Positions 14,243 through 27,740 of a stretch of DNA of 64,000 bases are shown here, piece after piece. The translations under genes and the position numbers were made by a program. This DNA comes from Callaeas wilsoni (lineage: Eukaryota; Chordata; Aves; Passeriformes; Callaeidae): assembly GCA_013398955.1 (NCBI GenBank), contig VWPU01006194.1:62001-126000 (forward strand), written 5' to 3'. The notes beneath the pieces were generated by a model, which ran no database searches, was not told where the DNA came from, and worked only from the letters and a program-made list of their open reading frames with translations. The stretch's first letter is position 1, and each line of letters starts with the position of its first letter.

Positions 14243-14284
14243 TAAAAAAAAAAACAACAACTCAAACCAACAAACCAACAAACC
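14243..14284. repeat. Poly-A followed by (CAAACCAA)n
   Basis: Eleven A are followed by CAACAACTC and a short tandem of AACCAACA units. Low-complexity sequence. Confidence 0.75.
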
Positions 14285-17200
14285 CTTCCTCTTCAGAATC
14301 CAACTGCTATGCTTCAGTGGTGACTTGTGTGACATAAAGAGATTACAGATTTTCAAGGACAAAAGGTATTAAAAGTAGCAACAACATATCACTCTTCAGT
14401 CATTTCAATACATGGGTGCAGCAGCAATGTAACATGCAAAGAGACATGCATTAAAAGACACACCAAATTTTTTACACATGTAAATTCTTCTGCATCTCAA
14501 TGGTACACTTACACATACAGCAACAGGAGTCTAGCCATTGTGGCTTTTACAGTGGCTTGACCATAAGTGTAACCTATGCATCATTCTCACTCTGAGAGAT
14601 GTTAAAACTGAATTAAAATGACAGGGTTTTTTTAAGGAATTACTGATTTGTATTTGAGGCAAAATCAATGTAACATCCTAAAGCATTAGGCTCCATGCTG
14701 GGGGCAGCTAGCAGAAGTGAAAACTTGGCATGGGCAGTCTGCAGACTGAGCCATGGGTGCCCTCCCGGGGGCTGGCAGTGATGCAGGGCCAAATGACAGT
14801 GAGAGGAGCACAGCCTCAGCTTAGGGTGCTCAGCACCTCTAGAGCAGTGTAAAGGAGTCCCTGAGTACCTGCCAAGACAATGCCACCATCCCAAGATACC
14901 TCATCTCCTCTGACTTAGAGGCATAATTCAGCATGAACATATCCTGGGAATAACATTTTAGCTCGCACAGGAAAGAGAAGGGAGAAAATGTTGATCTCTG
15001 ATGCAATTATCAGTTTCTGAAGCCTTTGTTCTAAAGAGAAAACAATAGTTTTGATTCCTTGTTAAAGACTAATTATATGGTGAAGAAAAGTGAATACAAA
15101 AGTTCAGGAAAATTATAGCTTAATGCTCAACATAAATTAGATTTCTCACAAAACAATGCTTATGATCTATCCACTCTATTTAATTTAAAAGAGGTGATTA
15201 TTATCTCCTTAGAGAACAACAAGCAAAATTAACACCTCATTTTCATTACTGACTATGTTTTAAGGTTGTTGTATATCTATCAACACAATTAATTTTAAAC
15301 TTATTTACTTGTCTCTCAGAGAGAGTAATTGGGCAACTGAGAAAACTAGTGTCCATCACAGAACAGAGAGTGAGGCTTGCAGCACATTGTCTCCATTTAG
15401 GAACACTTTAATCTCAGTTTTCTGTATTTCTTAAAGGTAATGAGAGTTCCAGCTAAGAGCCTGTTTCTTCCTCTCTCAGTCATTTATCTGAAGTTTTTGA
15501 CATTGATGTTTGGAAATAAAAACACTAGAAAGCCTGTGCCTCAACTGCGTAACCTACATCTTTAGAGCTCTGGATGAGTGACAAGAACTAAATACCTCAG
15601 TCTTTATGCAAAGAAGTGATGTATTAGGGGAGGAAGTGGAGCGTGGAGGCACTGAAGACAAAAGATGTTTCTGATTTGGGGTGTTACAGACTTTTGGCAT
15701 TTAGAGCCATGCTACACGCCTGCCTTTTGTAAGCTCTTAAGATTCACAGGTGGAGCACAAGTCCCTGGAGATGCCGAAGCAGTTTATGGCAGTTGATCTT
15801 AAAAGTCAGAAACCAAAGCTGTTCCTCTCCACTAATGTGATTTTCTCAGGCCTTTCTGAATGCTGAGAGATGTGTGTTTATGTCTTGGTGGAATATTCTT
15901 CCTCTTTGCCACCTGGAAATTAAGGGTACAAGAAGGTGTCCTGAAGGCAGAGGGAACATGCTGCAGCAACACCATCAGCCAAACTCCTGACACAGCACTT
16001 TGCAGGAGGCAAATACCTGGTGGAGTGTGAGGAATAGCTGGGGATTAACATGGCAAACATATTCCAGTGGAGGGAAAATGGGACAGCCCTCAGCAGTATG
16101 ACTGGCAAAAGCTGAACAGCACTGGCTTGACAAGCATATCTTCAGCCTGTGTCTCCTGAAAGCTAAATTCCTAACATTTCTCTGTCAGCTCCATGCAGTG
16201 CACAACCCTGTCTCCACAACCATTTGTCCACAGGAATATTACTTTTTTCTGCCTAAAAAGTGAACAAATCTGTCCTTTGTGTCAAAAATAATCTGTTTTG
16301 AAAACAGGAAGAAAAGCTCCAAATTTTGTACTGCCAGGTTCAATGTGAAGAGTGTGGAAGGGGTTGTGTAGCTGCAAAAAAAACCCCCCTCCTTCCTGAT
16401 GTCACATCAAAAACTGGACAGGACTCTACCCTAGTCTCAACTCTCAGTGAAGGATGTTCATTCATTTGGAAATAATCATCAGCCCACGCCAGTTCTCAAG
16501 GAGTCATCCAGTAGAGAACTCTCCTGCACCAATTTCCTAACCTTTCCGATCTCCTGTAATTTAATTTCTTTGTTAAATCCTTTAAATTTGGCTAAAGAAC
16601 TGAGGTAATTTTGTCAAACTATGAGAAATGTTTTGTTGGTATAATGAACTTTTACAGCTAGTGTAAAGCAATTTGACACAAAATCCATTAAAGTAGGATT
16701 AATGAGGGATGGCAGCAAATACTGAGGAAAGGGCTGGGTGAATGACTGGTTTTAGCTCATGTGTCAGTAGCACAGCAACACCAAATGCAGTAAGGCATCT
16801 GCAAGAGGAAGCACAACTTGAGGTATTCAGTGTGATAGCATCAGTTATGACAACCTCTTTCAGTAGTCATGTGAGCACAATATGTATTTCCAACTTAATC
16901 TAGCTTCAGTCAACATAAGGTATTAACAGGGTTTTACACAACTGAAATAATGTACTCATTTATTGCTGATGTGAAACTTAGTTCTTTTCATTAAAAACGG
17001 AAAAAAAAAAGTATTTGATAGCACAGGTGAGATGAAAACTGTGAAGTTGCTTCAGATAGAAAAGTTTTGCAACACTACCTGCACTGCCAGAAAGTTTTTC
17101 TTCTCAAGCACCGTTTCATTGGTTCATACTTTAATTCTGACAAGCAAACCCTTTTTTTATTTATTCACTGACAGCACTTCAGAAACATTCAGTGTAATTT

Positions 17201-18660
17201 CTGTGACTTTTAAGAATGAAAATTTCATTGTATCAGACTCAAAATTTTTGTGTTTTTTAACAGTAGTGAGGGAGGACTGCAGCATGCTTGCTTGTGATAT
17301 ATAAACCACAGGGAGAGGAATTGGCAGAAAGTTTAACAGAAGTATTTAAAAGTAATAAAAGAAAGAAATGCAGCAAAAAATATAGGTCCTGTAATAAACG
17401 GGAAACTGGGATTTTTTTTAAAGAATGCTTTCTACCAACAGGCCTGGCAAAAAATATTAAAGCTGACAGTATGTCAAACATGGAACAGAACTGAGTATTG
17501 ATAATGACAACTCATTTACACAATCTTGTGAAAAAGCTGATGACTCACAAGTCCATGTAAAATACCACATAGAAAGGTTTTGTACCTTCCTCTCCCATGG
17601 AGCTTTTTTCTGCCTTTACTGGAAGTTGCTTTAGAGAAACAGGAGAACAGGACACAGACACTGGAGAGCTGTGCCCCATGACTACCAAATTTTACAGTGT
17701 GACAAATGTTATTATAGAGCTCAGGAAATATGAATAATCTCACTGACATCAGTGGAACACTTCTGACTTACAAGGATATTGAATTTTGCTAAAACAGCAG
17801 TAAAAGAATCAATAAACACCAATCCTCAGATATGCAGCAAAATTCACAGGTATAATGTATTATCACTGAGTGCTTGCAACTATTTCATAAGAGCTGTGCA
17901 GTGAATGGGAAAAATATGTAATCCAGTCTTTAAAGTAACTTTTCTTCTGCTTTTTCTGAATGATCATCTGTAAAAAAGCTGTCTCTTAAAGGTTATCTTG
18001 TTTCTGCTTATAGCACATTCTCTAACAAAATCTTCCTACAAATCTTGCTGTACTTACCTGAACAGAAACCTTTAAAGCCTACCAAGAGGAAATTAAATTT
18101 ATATATATAAAGATAAATCAAAAATACTCTTTTCTGTAATCCAAGAATCTAACAAAAGCACAGGCCAGCTTATCACTTTAAAAGGTAGATCAGAAAGGGA
18201 ACTATTTTGTCTTCATTTACTCAGTGTGTTTGTGGCAGCTCTAAGTGCTCTGGAACATCAGCTTCTGCTGGATGTTGTACAATAAATGGCAGACTCAAAC
18301 ATTTACAGTTTAACCCTTGTCTTTGAAAGACATAAATTTCCCTGGTAACAGTACAAGGCAGCTCACCTTACTAACAGAAATATTCAGCCTGTAGACACAA
18401 GTGACACAGTGATCTCGGAAGAGAGGGAAAAAGAGCTAAAAAAGGCTTATCAGCCTCAGTTTTGGTGGGTCACTCTCAACAGTTTTTTGGACAACACTGC
18501 TACATTTGAGATGGATATTGAGATTCTTAAAAGAAATGTTACCACATTTCAGTAACACTGTATGTTATCTGTACACCAGCACATCATCTGAGGCATATCA
18601 ACTATTAGCTGGTGAACACCTGCATACTCTGACCTCTTAGACGCTACTATAAACTTTACC

Positions 18661-18684
18661 TTTTTTTTTTTTCTTTTTTTTTTT
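18661..18684. repeat. Poly-T tract
   Basis: Twelve T, one C, then eleven T. Read on the minus strand it is A-rich, so it is not a splice polypyrimidine tract for SEMA3A. Confidence 0.9.
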
Positions 18685-20164
18685 ACTGTATGGTATGTAA
18701 AAGCATTTAGCTACATGTTTAAAAAAACAAATTTAACAGCCACCTTTTAAAAAGGATGAATTTCTACAAACCCATAGAATCCAACTGAATAGCAAGGGAT
18801 GGGATATTTCTGACACCACTTTGATAACTAAGAGCTGGACACTGAAGCCTGAAATAAATAGCATAGGGCATTCCAATGCTCAAGGGGGGAAAGAAACATC
18901 ACTTTGGCAATGCAGCAAAATGGGGAGTTCAGGATCTATTGCACTGTCAAAATTTAAAGGCATCAAATGAGGAACCATTTGTCAAACATTTTGTGTGTCT
19001 GTGATCTGTCCATCATATCTGATAAGTGAAATTGTGTTACTTCTTTACAACATGCTGCCTTTACAAGTGAAAAATAAGTATCCATTTGCTTCTCCCATTT
19101 GTCCTTTTCTCTTCCTGTTCCCCTTTCCTTACACCACAGTCATGAATGAGGCTCTGTGGCCAAAATGATGCTGTTGCTGACATCAGCTTCACCCTTTTGT
19201 TTTGCAGTGTTGCCTGACGGAGCCTGGGGAGGAACATGGTGAAGTGGCTCAAGTGGGACTGGAACAGTTTCTATCCTGAAAACATGGGTTTGAAGAACTA
19301 AGTGGAGAAAAACATCTAAATGTTTTTGCATCAATTAAATCTCTGCAAATAAGGAAATATAATCTGAAGGGAAATTACATGTCATATTAAATACCGTTTT
19401 CTAATTAGGTGTTTGCTCCACTTCAAAGGTTACAGAAATATTGAGACGTCCACAGTCACAGCACAAAAAGGTCTTCAAGATGTAACATTTGACATATCAC
19501 AGTATTTCAGAAATAATGAAACTTCTGCAAGGAATTAACAAATGTGGATTTAACCACCACAGATGCTCTATCTGCATTTCTCGATCTTACAGAGTCTTTG
19601 TGTCATCACAAAGCCCTGTGATAGGCTCAGTCCTGCTCTGGTAAAGTCCACAGCCACAACTCTGCTAAATACAGGAGTTGAAACAATATCCTTGATAACT
19701 AAGTTTAATATTAGCTTTGCCATTCTTTGCTAGTGTAACTTTTGAATTGTGTTCTTGAACTACCTGAATGTGCTATCAATGTTTTAAATACATTGACGTT
19801 TCCACTTTGTTGTAAAAATAGGCTTTTAATACTACACAGTATTTAGCAATCTAGTACCAGCCATCAGTTTGATATCAGCCGTGACATTATTTAATTTTCA
19901 GAATCACAGAGGTTAAAGCTCACTGAACTATAAACAGTTGGAAACATGGAGTGTAATCCCAAGGCACAGCTCTGCACAAGCTGTAATTTAAATCATATTG
20001 CATGCTAAGCTGAAAAGGCAGTGCAGGTCCCAGAGGGCATGAATAAATCTGCAGTCACTGATTTGCCACACACATTTGTGTTGGGATTCTGTAACTGTGC
20101 AAATGTGATGTCTTCCTTTAGAGCAGAGGACTTGTCATCTACTGAGATTTGTAATTAAATAACC

Positions 20165-20610
20165 CAAAGAACAAAAGCAATTACTCAGCCCTACAAATAT
20201 TCAGGCTGAAATGTGCGCGATTTCATGAACAAAGAGAAGGGGAAGTTCCGGAGACAGAGAGAAAGGGAGGCTTTGAGTCTGCGATAATTCATCTGTGTCT
20301 AGTGCTAGTGGAGGCTTTAATGCATAGAACAGGTATTCACATACCTGGCTTACTTTGAACTAATAATTCCATCATCACAGACTGCACTGTGAAGTGGATG
20401 TTTCTCCAGCTAAGGAGCCAATTATGCTTCCAGCTGGCTCCATGCCACCTCAGGTGCCGGCTTTGAGCAATCAGTTGTGTTAATTGCAAGCAACACTAAA
20501 TGCCTTTTGGGACAAGCAATTCACGGTTCAGGAATGTTAGTGTGAAGGGGGTAGGTTCAGCCCCATTACCGAGAACAAATCGCAGAGTTTGCATAGGTCG
20601 AAGGCTAAGA
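20165..20610. promoter_or_regulatory. Candidate intronic enhancer-like block
   Basis: This repeat-free stretch has a Sox-like AACAAAAG (20170-20177) immediately followed by CAATTA (20178-20183), several further AATTA/TAATA sites, and about eight CpGs between 20216 and 20601, including GCGCG at 20216-20220, in an otherwise CpG-poor intron. It reads like a constrained element. The evidence is composition and motif clustering only. Confidence 0.22.
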
Positions 20611-21529
20611 GTTGGAATTTTATGGAATGGGGGAAAGAGGTGGGAACAGACTAAGGGGCTGTATCCTCACATCATTAACTCTGCTGGGCATCTCAGTTAA
20701 TTGATGGGGTGGGGGCTATGTGGTGGGCTGCGTGGAGCCCTTCATATTTTCAGCTTGGCAGCTCTGCCCTCCCATTCCCTTGGGTCTGCCAGGCATTCTG
20801 ATCCAGGCCAACAGGGCTAAGATACTGGTCCAAGAGAAGATACCTCAACTGCCCATGAACATGGGCTCCTTCACAATAGTCAGTATTTTCTTCCTTTCTA
20901 TTTGCCACAGTGGGAAAATGATCATTTTAAATATGCATATGGATTGTTTGATATCAAGAAAATATTACAAGGGTGACAATAACAATGAATGTCAAAAATG
21001 GATGACAAAGGGCAAACATATATAAAAAAATAGCCATTGAAGGAATGAAGAGTAATAATGAAATGAGATGAGCACAATAATGAGTAGAAATCAGGTCTTA
21101 GCTGCATAGAGGTCATTGTCGTGTATTATCAGGTACAGATCTGGCCTGTTGTATTTTTTAGTATCTGTGTTTTGACTCACTACCTCAATAACAAGCTTTA
21201 GCCAGTCACTTATTCATAAGCATGGATTTCTAATATATTTGTCCATGAGTCCCCACATCAGCACTATTTAAAAGAAGAACCCTGCCCAAATGTTGGAGGT
21301 GATGAATGGGAAGCTTGGATTGAATCACGAGAGATAAAGGGAGCTAGTGTGTGGCACGGAGTGGGAGGAGCTGGTACAAACCTCAGTCTGCAGGTGCTTA
21401 GAAACAGTGTGCAGGCTCAGGAAGTGTCTCTAATACCCTTTAGAGGCTCAGTCCCTGGTGTCCCACATGGATGTACAAAGAAAACTTCTTAAAACAAAGC
21501 CATCTTATTTCTCCCTTTAACACACACTA

Positions 21530-21930
21530 AAACATTGCCAAACACTTTTGCGTCTGAAGCTGTGAATTTCATTAAATTCAATGCAACTCGCTCAGCACTC
21601 CCTATTTTTGTGTGGCTGAAACCTTTAATTCTCTCCCCACCGCCCTGCGGCCAGCGTGCTCCAGTCACATCACACTTAACCTTTGCCTTGGCTTCTCAAA
21701 AAAGAATTTGTTTCACTCTATTCACGGCTTCAACAGTTTGGCAAACTGCACTCGAGTGCCGCGCTGGGCCTTTATATTGAACACACTAATCTGATTGTTT
21801 TTCCACTCTACAAACTTTGGGTCAACAATCAAGCTGCTGCCAGAAACTAATTAATTTGCAAACAGGCCCCATTTTCACAGGGGGAGAGCTTTTGAAACCT
21901 ATGTCAGCAGAGCTGGTCACACCATGGTGA
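21530..21930. promoter_or_regulatory. Candidate regulatory element with local CpG cluster
   Basis: I count about nine CpGs between 21551 and 21765, including CCGCGC near 21760, in an intron where CpG is rare. A TTTATATTG follows at about 21771. A tight group of sites lies at about 21848-21866, where TAATTAAT is followed by GCAAACA (homeodomain then forkhead-like). The block contains no simple repeat or transposon I recognise. It could be an enhancer, an alternative or antisense promoter, or a chance GC patch. The open frames across it show no protein family. Confidence 0.3.
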
Positions 21931-22678
21931 CATGCATTGTCATGGCATCCACTTTTCTGGGTAATTCTCCTCACTAATTTTTCACCACACACATGAACTC
22001 AAATTACTCAGTCAACAGTAAATCTCTATTGAATGCCCACCAAACTCTGAACGTGGTGGCCTGAGAAGAGGAAATTGGTATTGACAGGGTCAACACTCAT
22101 TAAATTGATGGCTAGAGCAAAAGGAAAAAAAAAACAAAACAACACAAGAACGCAAAAAGAAAATTCGGATGTGTCATATCCCAATAAAGGGGGCTGTAAC
22201 AGACCCACTCCTCCTTTGTTTAAATCAATTAGTATTCTGCTGTGTGACTCCTACAAACAGATTTCTGCCTAACTTTTCTGAAAAACTGGTTAGTGAATTT
22301 TGTGAACAAGAAAGGAGGCACAATTTGGTAGTTAAAAGTCACTGTTTTTCAAGCATCAGAGATGTGATGAACTCTCACAGAGATCATGGGAAACCTACTG
22401 AATTTGCAAGGCCTATAACACAGAGGCTTTGTCTTTGGAATCCTGCCACCTAATCTGAACCTTCCTTTTGCTTAAGCTGGTTTGGATCTCTGCAAAAATT
22501 GTAATTACAAAGAAACTGGTGTTGTTTAATTTGAAGTTCTATACCAAAAGCAAAGCAAAATGCAAACTTAAAACCTGAACACTACACTTGTTCTGGACAA
22601 ATGACTCTTTTTTTCCTACACAGATTTATCTCCAGGGAAAAGAGAGAGTCCTCCTGTGACCTGATGTATGTGGGTAAC

Positions 22679-22716
22679 AGATAGATCGATAGATAGAGAG
22701 ATAAATATATAGACAG
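22679..22716. repeat. Degenerate (GATA)n microsatellite
   Basis: AGATAGATCGATAGATAG is followed by GAGATAAATATATAGACAG. This is a short decayed GATA repeat. Confidence 0.8.
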
Positions 22717-22912
22717 AAATTATCTTTTTAATAATACATTAACTGAAAGTAGTACATAAAGCTTTCTAGTAGAGATTATTGTGACTGCTTGAATAATATA
22801 TTAAGTTTGTCACCTTAAGTGGACAGACCATCACTTTACAAAGCCATCCACTGCCAACTCTATAAGTTTTCCATTGAAATAAATCCATGGAAAAAAATAA
22901 TCCATTTTACTT

Positions 22913-22939
22913 GAAAAAAAGAAAAAGAAAAAGAAAAAA
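22913..22939. repeat. (GAAAAA)n microsatellite
   Basis: Four A-rich units are separated by single G bases. Confidence 0.85.
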
Positions 22940-23395
22940 TGCTTTTTGGAGGAGATAGAATATCACTGGGACTATTGATAATCGGAAAATTGCAGGTGTT
23001 TTTTATCAGTGTGAGAAAGGCATAGAGCTCTGCTCCTCCTACTGAATGTACTCCTGGAGTGTGCTCACACAGATGGATTTTTACCCAACTCCTGCTGCTG
23101 AAAGAAGCAGATGAGACTTGGATTTATTTTTCTACAGGATGACTGTAGAAAGCAACTCACCTGCATCATCAAATTTGAATCTGAACACCTAAATGAGATC
23201 ACCAGTTTTGCCCAGTAGAGAGGTACGTTGGTTTATGCACATCCAGCATCTACCCAGAGCTTGTTCTGGCCCTTTCATCCAACTGCCTTCCAGAGAAGAT
23301 GATGGGAATGGCTGCACTCTCTCACATCTTACCCCAACATGAGACTCATCAGGATTTACTGGGTTGCTAACTTGATATACATTGATATGTTAAAC

Positions 23396-23444
23396 TTTCA
23401 ATTCACAATTGAAATAAAAACCTTAAAATTTAGCAATTTTAAGG
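23396..23444. repeat. Two adjacent perfect inverted repeats
   Basis: TTTCAATT (23396-23403) pairs with AATTGAAA (23407-23414) around a 3 nt loop. Six bases later CCTTAAAATT (23421-23430) pairs with AATTTTAAGG (23435-23444) around TAGC. Both are exact. Two perfect stems within 49 bp is unusual, though both are AT-rich. Confidence 0.85.
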
Positions 23445-25189
23445 CACATCATCAATAGACAACTTCAGTGCACAAGAGTGAGTGCAGATCTCAAACTGGC
23501 CATCACTGCCAAGTCTCTTTTTAGAAAGACTATGCTGCAGTGATCTGGTTGGGACCAGGGTCATATTCCACACTGCTTGTTTTGAGCTATGAACTTCTTT
23601 CCTAAAACTGTACTATATGCAGCAAGAAACTTCTCTGGTCTCCAGTGGAAACAGTGAACAAAGAGCTCTGAGCTTTCCCATTATTTTTGATCTTATATGC
23701 ACTATAAAGAGAGTCACAGAATGAATGAATTGCAGCAAAGCATGACTTCTAATCTACAGTCCCAGCTATAACATTTTTTTGGTGTGGATAGTAAGGCTGA
23801 TGAAATTATAACCCATGAAAGAGGCCATGGTTAATCATGTAATATACACATATCCTACGTCAGGTTCCTGGACTAACTTGTATCCTAACTGCCTAGAGCA
23901 TACTGTGGCTATAGCTCAGACCAATATGTTTACTGATGCAAGTCTTCTGGCTCCAGGTCATATTCTCTACAGCGTCAGAAAGCCTTCAAAATGTGCACTC
24001 AGACTAGGAGAATGTTCTCTGCTGCTTCATCTTTCCTACTCGCTTTTTCCACTCCAACCTTGAAACTTGTCCTTTGGCTACTGTTTCCATCTTTTCAACC
24101 TAAACAGAACAAAATCTCATTCACAGCACTGATATTTAATGAATAAAATTACCTAATCCTAGGGAGCATGGGAGGGATAGAGAATGAGAAGATCTGTTTC
24201 CTAGAATGAATTCAAATAATTTCATTTAGGCCACTTGATGGGAAGATTATATTATCTCTGATTGTCTCCACCGACCATCTTCACGATCTTTCTCATATCC
24301 AGAGAAACTGCTAAGCACATTTTCTAATTGCTACTTGGTCTTTGATTTCTGAACCAAATGCTTCTCTTACTTTGTATAAAGGTACAGGGAACAGTTATCA
24401 GACAGGTTCAACTGAATCAACTGATTCAAATACATGAGTATCTTCTGGTCAAGTATTCAGCAGGGCCTTTGGCTTCCTGATCTGTAACCATTTCAGATTA
24501 TTGATAGGATAAATGTCAAGTAATAACAATAAGAAAGAAGCATTTATTTTGTGATTTCAGAAATTCTACGTTTCTTCCAAGAAAAAAAAAAAGGAGTTGT
24601 AACAAAAAATGTATATAGAAAAAGCTTGTTAGATTGCAATGACAAAAACAACTTAAAATTCATACTCAATCTCTCAAATATGGATCTACAGACTTAAGGG
24701 AGAAAAAAAAACCTTGTAAATTGAGTTCGTGTGCCATTCTGTTCACAGTATTATGCCACCGTCACCATAGTTTCTGAGCACTTCCTAGCACTGTGTTAGG
24801 TGACATTAGCATTTGTCACACATGGAATTTATCACTGTGAAATTATTTATTACTATTCTTAGCAATGAAGATAATGGGAATGGGGGTGGGAGGACTTATT
24901 GAGTGAGAAATGAGACTTGCATATATGGACATGTTTTGCTCCTGCAAGGGTTGGGGTTGTTCATGCCTCTGTAAGCCATGGTGGGAAAGTGTGGAACTCA
25001 GTCCACACTACAGCCTGCATGATAGGACGTATCAGCTGTTCAAATATAGAAATGCATATTTTAAATGCATGAGATCTTTTCACAGGAAAATTAACACCAA
25101 AAGAACAACAAAAAAATGACATACACAAAAAAATTCCCTCACTGTTTTCACTCATAAGGTTGTTTAAATACGTTCTTGTAAATTCACGG

Positions 25190-25505
25190 GAATGCAGACC
25201 TGGAAGAGACTTCTTAGTCTACTCACTGTAGTATCTTGGGATGTCAGGCAAGTGTGCTATATAACAACACATAAAATGTTACCTGAATTCCTCTTAAAAC
25301 CAGTTAGGCTGCCTCACTGACTACTTCTATTGGGCAGCTTTTTCTAATTTCATTCCCATCATAGTAAAAGACTCCTAATTTGAAGACTAAATAAATTCAT
25401 ATGCAGTTTGCATTTTTTTTTAATATCCTTTGTTTAAATAGTTCTTCTCTTGATGGAGATTTACTGTATTTGTAGCATCTATCATCTCCTTCCTCCAATA
25501 AGATC
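25190..25505 (-). mobile_element. Ancient CR1 LINE remnant, minus orientation
   Basis: Plus-strand reading GCAGACCTGGAAGAGACTTC with TTAGTC resembles the antisense CR1 3' end (CTGGAAGGGACC...GGTCATCTAGTCC). About 150 bases on, GGGCAGCTTTTTCTAATTTC corresponds to the CR1 stretch GGAAGTTTTTCCTAATGTCC, and the later ATCTATCATCTCCTTCCTCC fits the region ending ...CTGTTATCATGTCCC. Heavily diverged with small insertions, including a T9 run near 25417. Confidence 0.6.
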
Positions 25506-27581
25506 TTAGATGTATTTTATGAAATGACCTCAGGTACTACGATGGTTGGGTTCTGTGGCCCCTTTCCACATCTGATACCTGTATTTTACTGCATGCTGTT
25601 TATCTGGATTGAGAATGTGTAGGAGGTGAGCTGGAAAATGGGAAACCAGGAAGGCATTTAGGGATAAGGGAGTGGCACAGCAGACAGGGCCATCAGTGGC
25701 TATGTACAGGTAGGAAAAGGGTTTGGTGTGGTTGACCAAATACAAATTATAGGTTCAAGGATCAGAATATGTACACACCCAAGCCTCAGCAAGAGTAACT
25801 AATTTCTAACATTTTGACACATTTAATGCATTTTATTAGAGAGGTAAAAATCCTGTAAACTATCTGTAATCTTTTCTTTCTGTTGCCATACATTAGTTTA
25901 CTGTGCAATACATATATACACAAAATCACATGTATGTAATGCCAATGCTGGGACATTCAATAAAGTGTCGTAAGTGGAAACAACACAAAGTGATGTCTAC
26001 TGTTCTGTTTGAATGCCAGGAGAGTATCAAGTCCATGTTTCCTGCCTTGGACCCTGTTAAATTTAAGAGGGCATTTTCTTTTTTATTGAACAGTCGCTCA
26101 GCTTCTATAATTCTCGCTGTTTATGTAACCGTAAAGTAAAGATTACCAAGGACAATAACCTCAGGGGACTACGCACAGTTACTACTCCACTTTAAAAATT
26201 AAACCATGGAAAGTATGCTAAAATAATATCACAGAGTGGTTTAAACCCATAAAAACCAAGGAAATTCCAAGCCAAATCCAGACTGACAATCTCTTTTAAC
26301 CCCAGGTCTAGTAAAGAGGGTGAGTGAGGCCAGTATTTCTGGGGTGCAAACCAAATTCATAATACTATCTTAATGCAGCTTTTGTGATTTCATTTCCTTT
26401 CAGATCTTGCTCAGCCCAATCCTGCTTTGCTTTTAAAATAAGTGTTTATGGTTATTCATTTTACAAAATGTTAACAATTTAAGGCCAGATCCCCTGTGCT
26501 CAAGTCAGAGAAGATGAGAGGAGCTTTAAGCTCTCTCCTTCCACTCCTCTAATCTTCAGCTTGAAAACTGCCTTGGGTGCACTGCTTTTGCATTGCTCAG
26601 CATTTGCTCTGGTAGACTGCACTGCCAATTCTGCCTTCTTGCCTCCAGCCATGCCCTCAGCCCTTGCACGAACGCGGTGGGGATGGTGTACAGCAAAGGC
26701 TGCCTGCTGTGCAGCAGGGAACTCCCCGGCACCAGGAGAAGCTGCTCCCACCTGCTCAGGCATTTTCAGGACATGATCCATGCTTCCTCAGAATAACTTT
26801 ATGGCTCTGAACTATGAGAGGCAATGGCACATTTAAAGGGAATCATGTACTTGCCTATAGGCAAGACTTTGTAAGATATATGTGTAACATCGAGGCCGAT
26901 GATCCTTATAGTAAAACTGTACAGGAGATGTTTTTCGAACTTCAGAATTTTTTTTTCTGAGAGTTCAAAACAATTCTTGACCCTCACTGGGACTGAGTAA
27001 GATTGCCAAAGCTTCTTTTGTGCAGAGAAATCTCCATGCACATACCGGAGGAGCCAGTAATGTCCGATGTGTGCATGAACACGGCTTATAACAAAGCACA
27101 TGATTCAGTCTGGGGCACTGAACTGCAGCTTTTCATGTCCAAGATTACTTCCCTGAGCACCAGCTTATTTTACTGTGTTTTTGCAAATGCTTCCTTGTCA
27201 CATCTGGCCAGCTCTGTATCAATAATTAAATATACACTGCTACAGTGACTGATGTATGGTTCCCCAGCTTCTAGATGAATGCCCTGACTACATGGCTATA
27301 GAATCAGTCTCCCTTGTTTTATTTGGCTTGGTGACTGTTTAATTATTTATACAAAATGAAAGCTTTAGAAGCCTGTGAGTATTTAATATCTCTAAAAGAC
27401 TTAAGAAGTCTTTAAGAGCTGCTGGTCAGCACCTTCCCTTGGGCTGGGCACAGTTCTCCTTCCCAAAACATACAATTTCTATAAGAAGGTTAAGCATCTC
27501 CAGAATGTGACTATGTGATCTCTGTAGTAACTCTGTTTTCCTGTTTAAATCCCAAAAACTTAATCGCTCTGTGTAATGTTG

Positions 27582-27740
27582 CTCTACTTTCATGCCAGTT
27601 CAGGGCAAGACTTGATTTCTGGAAAAAGTTTGCAAGCTCTTCATGTGCAACTGTATTCTCCTCTCCATTTTTGGTACCAACAGCTATGTTTTCTGCACCC
27701 TGTCAGCTCTGACCTTAGCCTTAGTATGGAAAAAGCAGTT
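27582..27740 (+). repeat. Diverged duplicated segment, copy 1
   Basis: Its core at 27635-27740 aligns with 28628-28734 at about 78% by my hand count, with 23 mismatches and one gap in 107 columns. Shared blocks include TTCTCCTCTCCA, TTTCTGCACCCTGTCAG and ACCTTAG, then AAAAGCAGTT. Weaker similarity extends upstream to 27582. Same orientation as the partner. It is either an old local duplication or two copies of an interspersed repeat I do not recognise. Confidence 0.8.

Noticed and set aside
23905..23940. CTCAGACCAATATG resembling the antisense CR1 terminus
   Set aside because: Only about 12 bases match and there is no continuation into CR1 sequence on either side.
26500..26796. GC-richer segment with open frames on both strands
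   Set aside because: No protein family or exon-like splice pairing was recognised. It contains few CpGs and no conserved motif, so I left it as unexplained intron.
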